Positions 1 through 7,325 of a stretch of 25,467 nucleotides of DNA are shown one piece after another (positions within the stretch are counted from its first letter, which is position 1; every line of letters begins with the position of its first letter). The notes below the pieces were generated by a model. That model had not been told where the DNA came from and made no database searches. It saw only the letters and a list, made by a program, of their open reading frames with translations. The stretch is from UBA3537 sp045561735 (lineage in GTDB: Bacteria; Bacteroidota; Bacteroidia; Flavobacteriales; Flavobacteriaceae). The translations under genes and the position numbers were made by a program. The DNA lies in NCBI GenBank assembly GCA_045561735.1, contig JBJKXC010000028.1:1-25467 (forward strand). Reading direction: 5' to 3'.

Positions 1-2
1 AA

Positions 3-1067
3 GATTATTTTATGATTGGTACAATTTACCATGGCGCGTTGTTGGGGAATGACAATCAGAATCCAAACCAAAAAAAGGAGTTTGAAATTACAAATAGAGA
101 GTTTAATGCCATCACTGCTGAAAACTGCATGAAACCCATGTATTTAATTGATGAAAATGGAGCTTATGATTTTGATGAGTCTGATGCCTTTGTTGCATAT
201 GCTCAATCCAATGGACTGACCATTATTGGCCATACATTGGTTTGGAAAAACAGTGCCCCAGATTGGTTTTTTAAGGGGGATGATGGAAAAGTGGTTTCTC
301 GAGATGTTTTGATTCAACGTTTGGAAGCTTATATCGAAACGGTTGTGACTCGTTATAAAGGTAAGATTGCTTATTGGGATGTCGTCAACGAAGCTGTGGA
401 TATTTTTAGAACTAAGGATGGCCAGAAATATGCCAAACTAAAACCTACACCCTGGCATGACATCATTGGGGATGATTACATTAAAATAGCCTATGAAGCA
501 GCTCACAGAGCCGACCCTGATTGTAAATTGTTGTACAACGATTTTAATATGTATCAAAAGGAAAAGATTGATTTCATTATTGCTATGGTTAAAAACTTAA
601 GAGCGCAAGGGGTTCCAATTCATGGCATTGGCTCTCAAGGTCATATGTTTATGCAACATCCACTTTTAGAAGAAGTCGAATACTGGCTTAAAGCATGTTC
701 TAAAGCCAATATCCCGCTTCACATAACAGAGATGGACATTAGTGTATTGCCAAACGCATGGAAACACAAAGGGGCAAGTGTTGAGGATCGATTTGATTTA
801 GCAGCAGAGTATAACCCTTATTCTAAAGGCGTTCCCGAGCGGGTTTTAAAACAACAAGCAAGACGTTATAAAGCGCTTTTTAAATTGTTTTTAAAATACA
901 GCTCCAATGTAGAGCGTGTGACGTTCTGGGGTGTCTGGGATGGCAACTCTTGGCGCAATTACCTTCCAATGCAGGGTCGCACAGATTATCCTTTACTCTT
1001 TGATAGAAATTTCAAAAAAAAACCAGCTTATCATGCCTTGAAAGCATTGGTAAATAAAGATGATTAA
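3..1067 (+). CDS. GH10 endo-1,4-beta-xylanase, 5' end outside the window
   Basis: Glycoside hydrolase family 10, expected to cleave internal beta-1,4 bonds of xylan outside the cytoplasm. Counting from the ATG at 12, the acid/base glutamate is Glu127 in WDVVNEA and the nucleophile is Glu240 in HITEMD. IIGHTLVW (71-78) and WGVWDGNSW near the C-terminus are also family motifs. No in-frame stop lies between the ATG and the window edge, and the upstream codons read D-Y-F, continuing into the usual GH10 start D-Y-F-x-I-G. The true start and signal peptide are therefore to the left, and the ATG at 12 is internal. The catalytic barrel looks complete. There is no C-terminal carbohydrate-binding or T9SS domain. 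The gene converges on the symporter gene with a 25-bp gap. Family assignment is very sure; substrate specificity is inferred. Confidence 0.93.
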   Translation, partial: DYFMIGTIYHGALLGNDNQNPNQKKEFEITNREFNAITAENCMKPMYLIDENGAYDFDESDAFVAYAQSNGLTIIGHTLVWKNSAPDWFFKGDDGKVVSRDVLIQRLEAYIETVVTRYKGKIAYWDVVNEAVDIFRTKDGQKYAKLKPTPWHDIIGDDYIKIAYEAAHRADPDCKLLYNDFNMYQKEKIDFIIAMVKNLRAQGVPIHGIGSQGHMFMQHPLLEEVEYWLKACSKANIPLHITEMDISVLPNAWKHKGASVEDRFDLAAEYNPYSKGVPERVLKQQARRYKALFKLFLKYSSNVERVTFWGVWDGNSWRNYLPMQGRTDYPLLFDRNFKKKPAYHALKALVNKDD

Positions 1068-1092
1068 ATATTTTTTAAGACGGTAAGTGTTG

Positions 1093-2754
1093 TTATGGCA
1101 ATCGTATTTTTTCAACAAGTTGTTGAATATTCTCAGGTGTTTGCTTTGTGAAGTTGCAAACAATGAGCGCGACTGCAAAATTAAGAAGCATAGCAAAGGT
1201 GCCAAAACCTTCAGGAGAAATTCCAAACCACCAGTCAGATTGAGAGCCGCCTCCAAACCAACCGAATTTAAACTTTGTCATATAAAACAGCATGAGCGTA
1301 ACGCCTACAATCATTCCAGAAATGGCACCCTCTTTATTCATTTTTTTATAGAAAATTCCCATTAAAATAGCTGGGAAAAAAGACGCTGCGGCCAAACCAA
1401 ATGCCAAAGCCACAGTGGCAGCTACAAATCCCGGTGGATTGATCCCGAAATAGCCAGCCAAACAAACTGCCAATGTTGCGGCAATACGCGCTGAAACAAG
1501 TTCTCCTTTTTCAGAAATATCAGGCAAGACCATTTTCTTCAATAAGTCGTGAGATACGGCGGATGAAATCACCAATAAAAGGCCTGCTGCCGTAGACAAT
1601 GCAGCTGCCAATGCTCCGGCTGCAAGAAGCGCAATGACCCAATTGGGTAAATCTGCAATTTCTGGGTTTGCCAACACCATGATATCTGCATCTACATCCA
1701 GTTCATTTTGTTCTTTATCAGCGACATACTGAATCAGTCCGTCTCTATTTTTATCTTCAAATTTTAACAAGCCTGTATCTTCCCATTTACTGAACCACTC
1801 GGGCATATCAACATAGGGTTGATTGCTCACGGTTTCAATAAGATTTGTTCTAGAAAAAACAGCAATTGCTGGGGCTGTGGTGTACAGTACAGCGATAAAT
1901 AGCAAAGCCCACCCTGCAGATTTTCTGGCATCGCTTACCTTTTTTACAGTAAAAAATCGAACAATGACATGGGGTAATCCTGCAGTTCCTACCATGAGAG
2001 CCATGGTTATGAAAAACACATCAACAGTTGATTTACTTCCCGAGGTATATTCATGAAAACCCAATTCTTTATGCAATCCGTCGAGTTTGTCCAACAAAAA
2101 CACACCGTCACTCCCAGTATCTCCAAATCCGATTTGAGGAATGGCATTTCCTGTGGCGATTAATGAGATATATATAGCAGGTACCATGAAAGCAAAAATA
2201 AGCACACAGTATTGCGCTACCTGTGTGTAGGTTATACCTTTCATACCTCCTAAAACGGCGTAGAACAAGACAATGGTCATTCCAATTAAAACCCCAGATG
2301 TAATATCAACTTCTAAATACCTAGAAAAAACAACACCAACGCCGCGCATTTGCCCAGCTATATAGGTGAATGAAACAATCAAAGCACAAAAAACTGCAAC
2401 CCCTCTAGCTGTGTTTGAATAGTATCGGTCTCCAATAAAATCGGGTACCGTAAATTTTCCGAATTTACGCAGGTAAGGAGCCAACAAGAGTGCTAGTAAT
2501 ACATAGCCACCTGTCCAACCCATAAGATACACGGAACCGTCATAGCCTGTAAATGAAATGATGCCAGCCATGGAAATAAACGAAGCTGCAGACATCCAAT
2601 CTGCTGCAGTTGCCATGCCATTTGCAATGGGGTGTACACCTCCACCTGCAACATAAAATTCGCTTGTGGAGGAAGCTCTGGACCAAAAGGCTATGCCAAT
2701 ATAAAGTGTAAAACTGAGTCCTACGGCGATCCAAATCCAATATTGAAGTTCCAT
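1093..2754 (-). CDS. sodium:solute symporter large subunit (ActP / VC_2705-like)
   Basis: 553-residue integral membrane protein of the sodium:solute symporter family, the ActP-like branch that takes up acetate or other short monocarboxylates using a sodium or proton gradient. Seen: about 13 hydrophobic segments, the motif SEFYVAGGGV (31-40), the ADWMSAASFISMAG segment (51-64), GLPHVIVRFFT (259-269), and ALAAALSTAAGLLLVIS in the second half. A hydrophilic insert at about 305-370 contains an EF-hand-like run, D334-x-N336-x-D338-G339. The ATG overlaps the stop of the DUF4212 gene as TAATG, so the two are translationally coupled. That pairing is typical of a two-component symporter subfamily. The transported substrate cannot be read from the sequence. 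Acetate released from acetylated xylan by neighbouring activities is one guess. Confidence 0.88.
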   Translation of the reverse strand: MELQYWIWIAVGLSFTLYIGIAFWSRASSTSEFYVAGGGVHPIANGMATAADWMSAASFISMAGIISFTGYDGSVYLMGWTGGYVLLALLLAPYLRKFGKFTVPDFIGDRYYSNTARGVAVFCALIVSFTYIAGQMRGVGVVFSRYLEVDITSGVLIGMTIVLFYAVLGGMKGITYTQVAQYCVLIFAFMVPAIYISLIATGNAIPQIGFGDTGSDGVFLLDKLDGLHKELGFHEYTSGSKSTVDVFFITMALMVGTAGLPHVIVRFFTVKKVSDARKSAGWALLFIAVLYTTAPAIAVFSRTNLIETVSNQPYVDMPEWFSKWEDTGLLKFEDKNRDGLIQYVADKEQNELDVDADIMVLANPEIADLPNWVIALLAAGALAAALSTAAGLLLVISSAVSHDLLKKMVLPDISEKGELVSARIAATLAVCLAGYFGINPPGFVAATVALAFGLAAASFFPAILMGIFYKKMNKEGAISGMIVGVTLMLFYMTKFKFGWFGGGSQSDWWFGISPEGFGTFAMLLNFAVALIVCNFTKQTPENIQQLVEKIRLP

Positions 2755-3008
2755 TAGTCTCCCTTTTTGTTAAATTGATTGTCTAGTTTGTTCATCAAAA
2801 AAATATAAACAAAAATTAAAATCACAAAGGTGTATATCGATCCTTGTTGTGCAAACCAAAACCCAAGCTTAAAGCCTCCAAATCTTAGGCTATTTAAGTT
2901 GTCAACAAATAGGATTCCAGCTCCAAATGAAACTGCAAACCACACCAAAAGCAAGATTGTTAAATAACGAAGGTTTTTTTTCCAGTAAGTTTGTTTTTGA
3001 GAAGCCAT
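2754..3008 (-). CDS. DUF4212 small subunit of sodium:solute symporter
   Basis: 84-residue membrane protein with two predicted membrane segments (about 14-36 and 52-72), a basic N-terminus and a short charged C-terminus. Length, the W-K-K-N-L-R-Y start, and its place directly before an ActP-like symporter fit the DUF4212 family, the accessory subunit of these transporters. The stop codon shares one base with the ATG of the large subunit (TAATG), which supports coupled translation and a 1:1 complex. Its own role (stability or gating) is not established. It is the first gene of this two-gene unit, with about 70 bp of upstream non-coding DNA before the end of the YHYH gene. I saw no clear promoter match there. 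Confidence 0.85.
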   Translation of the reverse strand: MASQKQTYWKKNLRYLTILLLVWFAVSFGAGILFVDNLNSLRFGGFKLGFWFAQQGSIYTFVILIFVYIFLMNKLDNQFNKKGD

Positions 3009-3079
3009 TTAAGTAAACGAGTAAACCGAACGTCAATTTACATCTTTTGAGTTATAAATGATGATTAATTTTTTAGTAA

Positions 3080-4465
3080 TTATTTATTGATAATTATTTT
3101 ATAGCTTTTTTGCTGTTCTTCATACGAAACCTTCAAAAAGTAAATCCCATTGTAAAGCGTATGCGTTTCTAATACACTCAAGGTACTTCCAGATAAAATC
3201 TCACTTTCTAAAACCACTTGCCCCAATTCATTCACCAGTTCCAATTGCAATGTCTTGTCCAATAAATTAGATTGAATGGCAATAAAATCTTGAGTGGGGT
3301 TGGGGTATATCTTTAAATCCAAGCTATTTTCAGGGAGCTCTACAACACTTAAATTTGAATCATAATTTGTTGTATTTTCATTGATAGTGTTTACATCCGT
3401 GCCAGTCACGTTGCCGTAATAAGTTGGGCCTACCACATAAGGATAGGCAGAATTGTGATTCTCATCTACCGTAGCATAATAAGCGTAGACCCCTTGCGGG
3501 TAATCTGGTGTGACGGCAAAACGTCCATTGTGTTCATCTAAATAATCTGGTTCCGAATTATTAATGTATTCATAGTCCTCTCTAAAGTAGCCTAAATCCA
3601 TCACTTGTTGATTCCCGGCATTGGGCCCATTTTGAATGGTAAAAACCTGGCCCACATATGGCCCATTGACACGGATGGTTATATTGCGCAAAGTATAACT
3701 GGATTTCATCCTTGCAATTCCACCAGTTCCATCCGTATTTTTGTAGGCATATGCTCCGTAAATTGGAAAGCCGTCGTAGGTAAAACCAATGAGTGGCGAA
3801 TGCGCATTGATGTCAATCACATACAAACCATCGGCAGGGTAGGTGTCACAAACATCTGAGACAACCAATAAATCTAAATCAAAAGCACTGGGGTTTTGAT
3901 GGTGATGGTAATTTCCCATAGCGGGGTGCGCTTTGTTGCAATCAAAACCTCCCATCTCTGCTGGAATGGCATCTCTGTTCCAATCGCGGTTGGCTTGAGG
4001 CCCACCGCTACAAGGTGGGTTTCCAGGACCTCCACACAAGCGGTTGTTATTGTTGTCCCAGCGTACACCGTCTCTATAATCAAACAATGAAACCCCGTTA
4101 ACAAAAACCCCGATATTTCCCCCAGTTGTATTGGTTGCTGTTCCTGTATTTTGCGTTGGGTTTAAACTGATTTTGTAAATGGCCTGTTGATCTGTAGCTA
4201 GCGAAGGGTTGTTGTCTAAAAATGGACCCGTTATATACGATGGAATTCCAGTCGCACTCACATAAACCCAATTGTCCGAATAATCAACGGATTGTACATT
4301 GGCCAGTACGCCATCATCAATAGGCGTGGGATTGTTTGCAACATAATGACGGCCGGTTGTCCCATCTTGATTTTGAATCCATGCAGTAATGGCTGGATTG
4401 GTTTGTGCAAAGCTTGTTTCAATGCAAATTAAGAGGATTGTAAAGACAAAAAAAGTTTTTTTCAT
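3080..4465 (-). CDS. YHYH-domain protein with T9SS type A sorting domain
   Basis: 461-residue secreted protein. Residues 1-20 are a signal peptide ending SFA-Q. The central region carries the YHYH-family signature as Y186-H187-H188-H189 in GNYHHHQNP, followed by IGFTYDGFPIYGAY, also typical of the family. Cysteines occur near 144, 151 and 176. From about 380 a T9SS type A sorting domain begins (LKIYPNPTQDF) and ends in lysine-rich strands, so the protein should reach the cell surface or medium. The function of YHYH proteins is unknown; the histidine cluster suggests metal binding. The gene starts 2 bp after the stop of the MbnH-like gene, making it the last member of the mbnP-mbnH-YHYH operon. 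That context is the best clue and points to a copper-related or redox role. Confidence 0.85.
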   Translation of the reverse strand: MKKTFFVFTILLICIETSFAQTNPAITAWIQNQDGTTGRHYVANNPTPIDDGVLANVQSVDYSDNWVYVSATGIPSYITGPFLDNNPSLATDQQAIYKISLNPTQNTGTATNTTGGNIGVFVNGVSLFDYRDGVRWDNNNNRLCGGPGNPPCSGGPQANRDWNRDAIPAEMGGFDCNKAHPAMGNYHHHQNPSAFDLDLLVVSDVCDTYPADGLYVIDINAHSPLIGFTYDGFPIYGAYAYKNTDGTGGIARMKSSYTLRNITIRVNGPYVGQVFTIQNGPNAGNQQVMDLGYFREDYEYINNSEPDYLDEHNGRFAVTPDYPQGVYAYYATVDENHNSAYPYVVGPTYYGNVTGTDVNTINENTTNYDSNLSVVELPENSLDLKIYPNPTQDFIAIQSNLLDKTLQLELVNELGQVVLESEILSGSTLSVLETHTLYNGIYFLKVSYEEQQKSYKIIINK

Positions 4466-4467
4466 GG

Positions 4468-5508
4468 TTAATTTATTAATTGTTGAAAAGGAAAAGAGAA
4501 GCGTTTGTCAAAAAGGAATTCATCATCAGATAATGTCCTTAAAAACACCAATAAATCGATCTTTTCTTTGTGTGTTAATATTATTCTTTTTTCTAATTTT
4601 TTAGACAATGTCTGGCTGGGTTGTACTTCTGATGTGTAATGGTTGATGACTTCTTGCAAGCTTTCAAATCGTCCATCGTGCATATAAGGTTTTGTGAATT
4701 GAATATTTCTTAAACTAGGGACTTTAAATTTTAAGGAGTCTTTTGGATTATTAGTGATGAAATACCGCCCATAATCATTTAAAGTCGTATCTACTTTTAA
4801 GCCATTATTTTCAAATTGATTGTTTGTAAGTAAAGGTTCCGTATGGCAGGTTGCACAATGTTGTCTAAAGATTTGAAGGCCGTTTTTTTCTTGACTGGTA
4901 AACGTGTTTTCTAATTCGTTTCGAATGTACTTATCATACTTGCTATTATACGAATTGAACATTACCACAAATTGCGTCAGCGCCAGCAAAGTACGTTGCC
5001 CTGTGATTTCACCATCAGAATGTACTTTTGAAAAAAGATTGTTATAGTTTTCTGAAGTTTTTAGTTTTTCAACCACATTAGCCAAAGTCTCGTCCATTTC
5101 ATTGGCATCTGTAATTGGAGCCAATGCTTGCAATTCAATATGATTGACGCCACCGTCCCACATAAAGGAAGTATTCCAAGCCAGATTCACCAAGCTCAAT
5201 GCATTTCGTTTGCCAATTCGTCCCTCAATCCCATGGCTTAAATCATGATCCACATGTGTGAAACCTGTCGCTTGGGTGTGGCAGGAAGCACAAGAAATAC
5301 TATTGTCTTTGGATAGAATAGGGTCGTAAAACAAGGTCCTTCCAAGATCAAATTCTTCTTGCGTCATAGATAATTTACTAAAATCATACTGCGGAGCAGG
5401 CCAGTAGTCTGGGTACTCAAACATGATTTTTTTGTTTTTTACTGTCATAAAAACAAAGCAGAGGACCAAGCTTAAAAGAAGGGCGGTATGAAGTGCGCGT
5501 TCATTCAT
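4468..5508 (-). CDS. mbnH: MbnH-like di-heme cytochrome c peroxidase family protein
   Basis: 346 residues. An N-terminal hydrophobic segment (about 7-22) acts as signal or anchor, so the protein works in the periplasm. Two c-type heme motifs are present, C73-A-S-C76-H77 and C218-A-T-C221-H222, as in the bacterial di-heme peroxidase/MauG superfamily. FMWDGG (115-120) and PYMHDGRF in the C-terminal half are further family landmarks. Because it overlaps the MbnP gene by 8 bp, it is best called MbnH. In methanotrophs MbnH oxidises a tryptophan of MbnP to kynurenine. A generic H2O2-reducing cytochrome c peroxidase is the alternative, but the coupling to MbnP makes protein modification more likely. 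The YHYH gene follows after 2 bp. Confidence 0.87.
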   Translation of the reverse strand: MNERALHTALLLSLVLCFVFMTVKNKKIMFEYPDYWPAPQYDFSKLSMTQEEFDLGRTLFYDPILSKDNSISCASCHTQATGFTHVDHDLSHGIEGRIGKRNALSLVNLAWNTSFMWDGGVNHIELQALAPITDANEMDETLANVVEKLKTSENYNNLFSKVHSDGEITGQRTLLALTQFVVMFNSYNSKYDKYIRNELENTFTSQEKNGLQIFRQHCATCHTEPLLTNNQFENNGLKVDTTLNDYGRYFITNNPKDSLKFKVPSLRNIQFTKPYMHDGRFESLQEVINHYTSEVQPSQTLSKKLEKRIILTHKEKIDLLVFLRTLSDDEFLFDKRFSFPFQQLIN

Positions 5509-6163
5509 CAGTTAAAAATAGTTTTGGAAGTTGATCTGCTATTTGACTGGCTTTTATGCCTGGGATGGTCACTTGATTATCATTGCTCAATTCAATGGAA
5601 TCGAAAAAATTTGAAACTTCAATATATACCACTATCGCTTGATTTTTTAAGGCCTTGAGTTTTATATCCAATTCACGTATGGTTTGATATGGTGCTTTAT
5701 AACCACCAATGTGAAACTGAAATTTATTTTTTCTTGTAATGCAACTGGGACTCACTCCTTCAATTTTAAAATTAATATAACCACTTTGCCAAGACCAGAA
5801 CATTCCATTTACAGGGTCTAAATCTCCAGTATTGGCACCAGATGTGTTGTAGGTTTCGTCCACCCCTAAATCACAAATTAATCGGTCGTTTTTTGTGATT
5901 TTATCAACCAAAAAGTTTAGTTTAAATGGTTTCTTCTGAAAGCCATCTATCAATAAGTTTTTTTCAATCTCAGATGCCACTAAATTAGGAGTTGAGAGCT
6001 TAAAATTGGTGAGGTAAAATTTAAGACTTGTCAGTTGAATGGAGTCACTTCTTTTTGTAACATACCATTTACTTTTTTCTAGCGGCATCCCATTAAAAGT
6101 GGCAATCATCTCAATTTCTAATTCCACGGTTTCTTGTGTGTGCATTGTTGATACACTAAGCAT
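5501..6163 (-). CDS. mbnP: MbnP family copper-binding protein
   Basis: 220 residues from the first ATG. The block DPVNGMFWSWQSGYINFKIEG-like (116-136, tryptophans W123 and W125) and FQFHIGGY (148-155, His151) are hallmarks of MbnP, a periplasmic beta-rich copper-binding protein found with MbnH. Its stop overlaps the start of the di-heme partner by 8 bp. From this ATG only a stub of a signal peptide exists (MLSVSTMHTQ). The frame stays open back to a stop at 6226-6224 and encodes a good signal peptide, KRLYFTFFLGMLSVSTMHTQ, but no ATG, GTG or TTG starts it; ATA (6196-6194), ATC (6202-6200) or ATT (6223-6221) would. The true start is therefore probably upstream of 6163. Family assignment is sure; copper binding in this organism is inferred. 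Confidence 0.86.
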   Translation of the reverse strand: MLSVSTMHTQETVELEIEMIATFNGMPLEKSKWYVTKRSDSIQLTSLKFYLTNFKLSTPNLVASEIEKNLLIDGFQKKPFKLNFLVDKITKNDRLICDLGVDETYNTSGANTGDLDPVNGMFWSWQSGYINFKIEGVSPSCITRKNKFQFHIGGYKAPYQTIRELDIKLKALKNQAIVVYIEVSNFFDSIELSNDNQVTIPGIKASQIADQLPKLFLTDE

Positions 6164-6234
6164 GCCTAAAAAAAATGTAAAATAGAGTCGTTTTATTTTG
6201 ATATTTAAGCTATTAAGTTCAATTTATCTCAAGT

Positions 6235-6272
6235 TAAAAAAATCCCAACAATTAGGAAACTATTGTTGGGAT
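6235..6272 (-). terminator. rho-independent terminator after the DoxX gene (or leader hairpin of mbnP)
   Basis: A perfect 11-bp inverted repeat, ATCCCAACAAT at 6242-6252 and ATTGTTGGGAT at 6262-6272, with a 9-nt loop. Read on the minus strand, the hairpin is followed directly by a run of seven T. This is the best terminator in the window. It lies about 100 bp after the DoxX stop and only about 35 nt before the probable mbnP start, so it could also sit in the mbnP leader if the mbnP promoter lies at 6273-6369. I found no clear promoter match on either side. Confidence 0.75.
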
Positions 6273-6369
6273 AATATGATGGTTTAACAGTAAAGCGTGT
6301 TAAATCGCAGTCGATTGGATTAAAAAAAACGGAAAATTTAAAATCATCTGCTGTTATTAATCTAACAGA

Positions 6370-6852
6370 TTAACTTCCTGTAACCTCACATATAATATTT
6401 TTCAGAGATTCGGGTTTTTTAAAAAGGCCTTTCCATCTATTTTTTTCCATAAAAATCAAGGCGATATTGACTGCAAATAAGAGCCCGCAATACACGAGTT
6501 CTCCAACCTCATCTGGTTCTAAAAATAAATGAAAAAGGAAAATATGAAGTGTTATTGGGAGTAAGAACAGACTTCCTAAAAAATAACTTCTATAAAAAAT
6601 AAGAAAAATACCGAAAAGTAATTCGCAAAATGCGACAACCTCCCAGAAATAGCCAGTTTGTTTTAGACCTCCTATGTACAAAACTTTTTGTAAGGTCATT
6701 GTATTGCTTGAAATGGTCTCATTATTTATTTTTTCAACCACTTCAGTAGCATTTGAAATTGGTTTAAAAAACTTACCTGCTCCAGCAGAGATCATAACCC
6801 CTCCTAAAAATAGTCTTAAAACAATAAAAGTAATTTTTGTGTATTTTTTCAT
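6370..6852 (-). CDS. DoxX/MauE-like integral membrane protein
   Basis: 160 residues with about four hydrophobic segments (roughly 8-24, 62-84, 90-110, 118-136). The start, FIVLRLFLGGVMISAGAGKF (9-28), is typical of DoxX-family proteins, with the conserved R-x-x-x-G then A-G-x-x-K-F. ELLFGIFLIF and the later LHIFLFHLF segment fit as well. DoxX-like proteins sit in the inner membrane and are linked to redox or thiol functions, but this branch has no assigned reaction. The gene follows the DUF6686-like gene by 27 bp and is probably co-transcribed with it, ending at the hairpin near 6250. It is upstream of, and in the same direction as, the mbnP-mbnH operon. Confidence 0.75.
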   Translation of the reverse strand: MKKYTKITFIVLRLFLGGVMISAGAGKFFKPISNATEVVEKINNETISSNTMTLQKVLYIGGLKQTGYFWEVVAFCELLFGIFLIFYRSYFLGSLFLLPITLHIFLFHLFLEPDEVGELVYCGLLFAVNIALIFMEKNRWKGLFKKPESLKNIICEVTGS

Positions 6853-6879
6853 GCTATGATATTTTTGCCTTTTGTTCTT

Positions 6880-7287
6880 TTAGTTAAATATGTTTTGATA
6901 TTCAATTTGGTCTGTTGATAGATACAGTAAATCTTCATGGTTTTGGTGGTTGAAAAACAAAGATTTTAATTGGATAAATTCATGAATATCAAAGACAAGA
7001 ATTAAATTTTCTTGGTGTGTGGGAATTGGTATTTTTCTTTTTACAAGGGTGTCACTAAATTTATCCAACCAAAATTCGATGTCAATTTCAGAAACATGTG
7101 TTTTTAATGATTCATATTGTTCTTCATCTAGCATCAAATGAAAATTATTAAACATCAAATGGTATAATTGATGGGCGGGGCAGTAGTGTAATTCTCCGCA
7201 TTCATTTTGTTTAATCTTGATTAACTTTTCACACATACTTTCACTTGAAATACTGTATTTATTAATATATTTGTCAAATATAAACAT
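6880..7287 (-). CDS. DUF6686-like small protein
   Basis: 135 residues, no signal peptide or membrane segment, so probably cytoplasmic. The block G31-E-L-H-Y-C36-P-A-H39-Q-L-Y-H43-L-M-F-N-N, then an acidic helix-rich part with D-I-E-F-W, a K-R-K-I-P-I-P-T motif and a leucine-rich C-terminus, resembles the DUF6686 family common in Flavobacteriia. C30, C36, H39 and H43 could form a metal site; a CxxC-type position is C36-P-A-H39 here. No function is known. It leads a two-gene unit with the DoxX gene and is divergent from the DUF6607 gene across only 38 bp. The DUF6686 call is from memory of the family pattern and is moderate. Confidence 0.6.
   Translation of the reverse strand: MFIFDKYINKYSISSESMCEKLIKIKQNECGELHYCPAHQLYHLMFNNFHLMLDEEQYESLKTHVSEIDIEFWLDKFSDTLVKRKIPIPTHQENLILVFDIHEFIQLKSLFFNHQNHEDLLYLSTDQIEYQNIFN
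7245..7273 (+). promoter_or_regulatory. Bacteroidota promoter for the DUF6607 gene
   Basis: TTG at 7245-7247, an 18-nt spacer, and a full match to the -7 consensus TAnnTTTG (TATATTTG at 7266-7273). The expected start of transcription is near 7280, giving a leader of about 45 nt before the ATG at 7326. The elements lie inside the first codons of the divergent gene. No experimental support. Confidence 0.5.
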
Positions 7288-7325
7288 TATTTATAATCAA
7301 TCTAAATAAAAATAATTAAAATATT

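Noticed and set aside
3605..4104. Open frames on both strands inside the YHYH gene
   Set aside because: They lie fully within a well-supported gene with signal peptide, family motif and sorting domain.
6168..6175. Indel in the A8/T8 run as the reason for the missing mbnP start
   Set aside because: No ATG or GTG exists upstream in any frame, and the TTG at about 6222 runs into a stop after five codons, so a length change would not supply a start.
6351..6368. CTGTTA/TAACAG hairpin just after the DoxX stop
   Set aside because: Only 6 bp and no clean T-run; the 11-bp hairpin at 6242-6272 is the better terminator.
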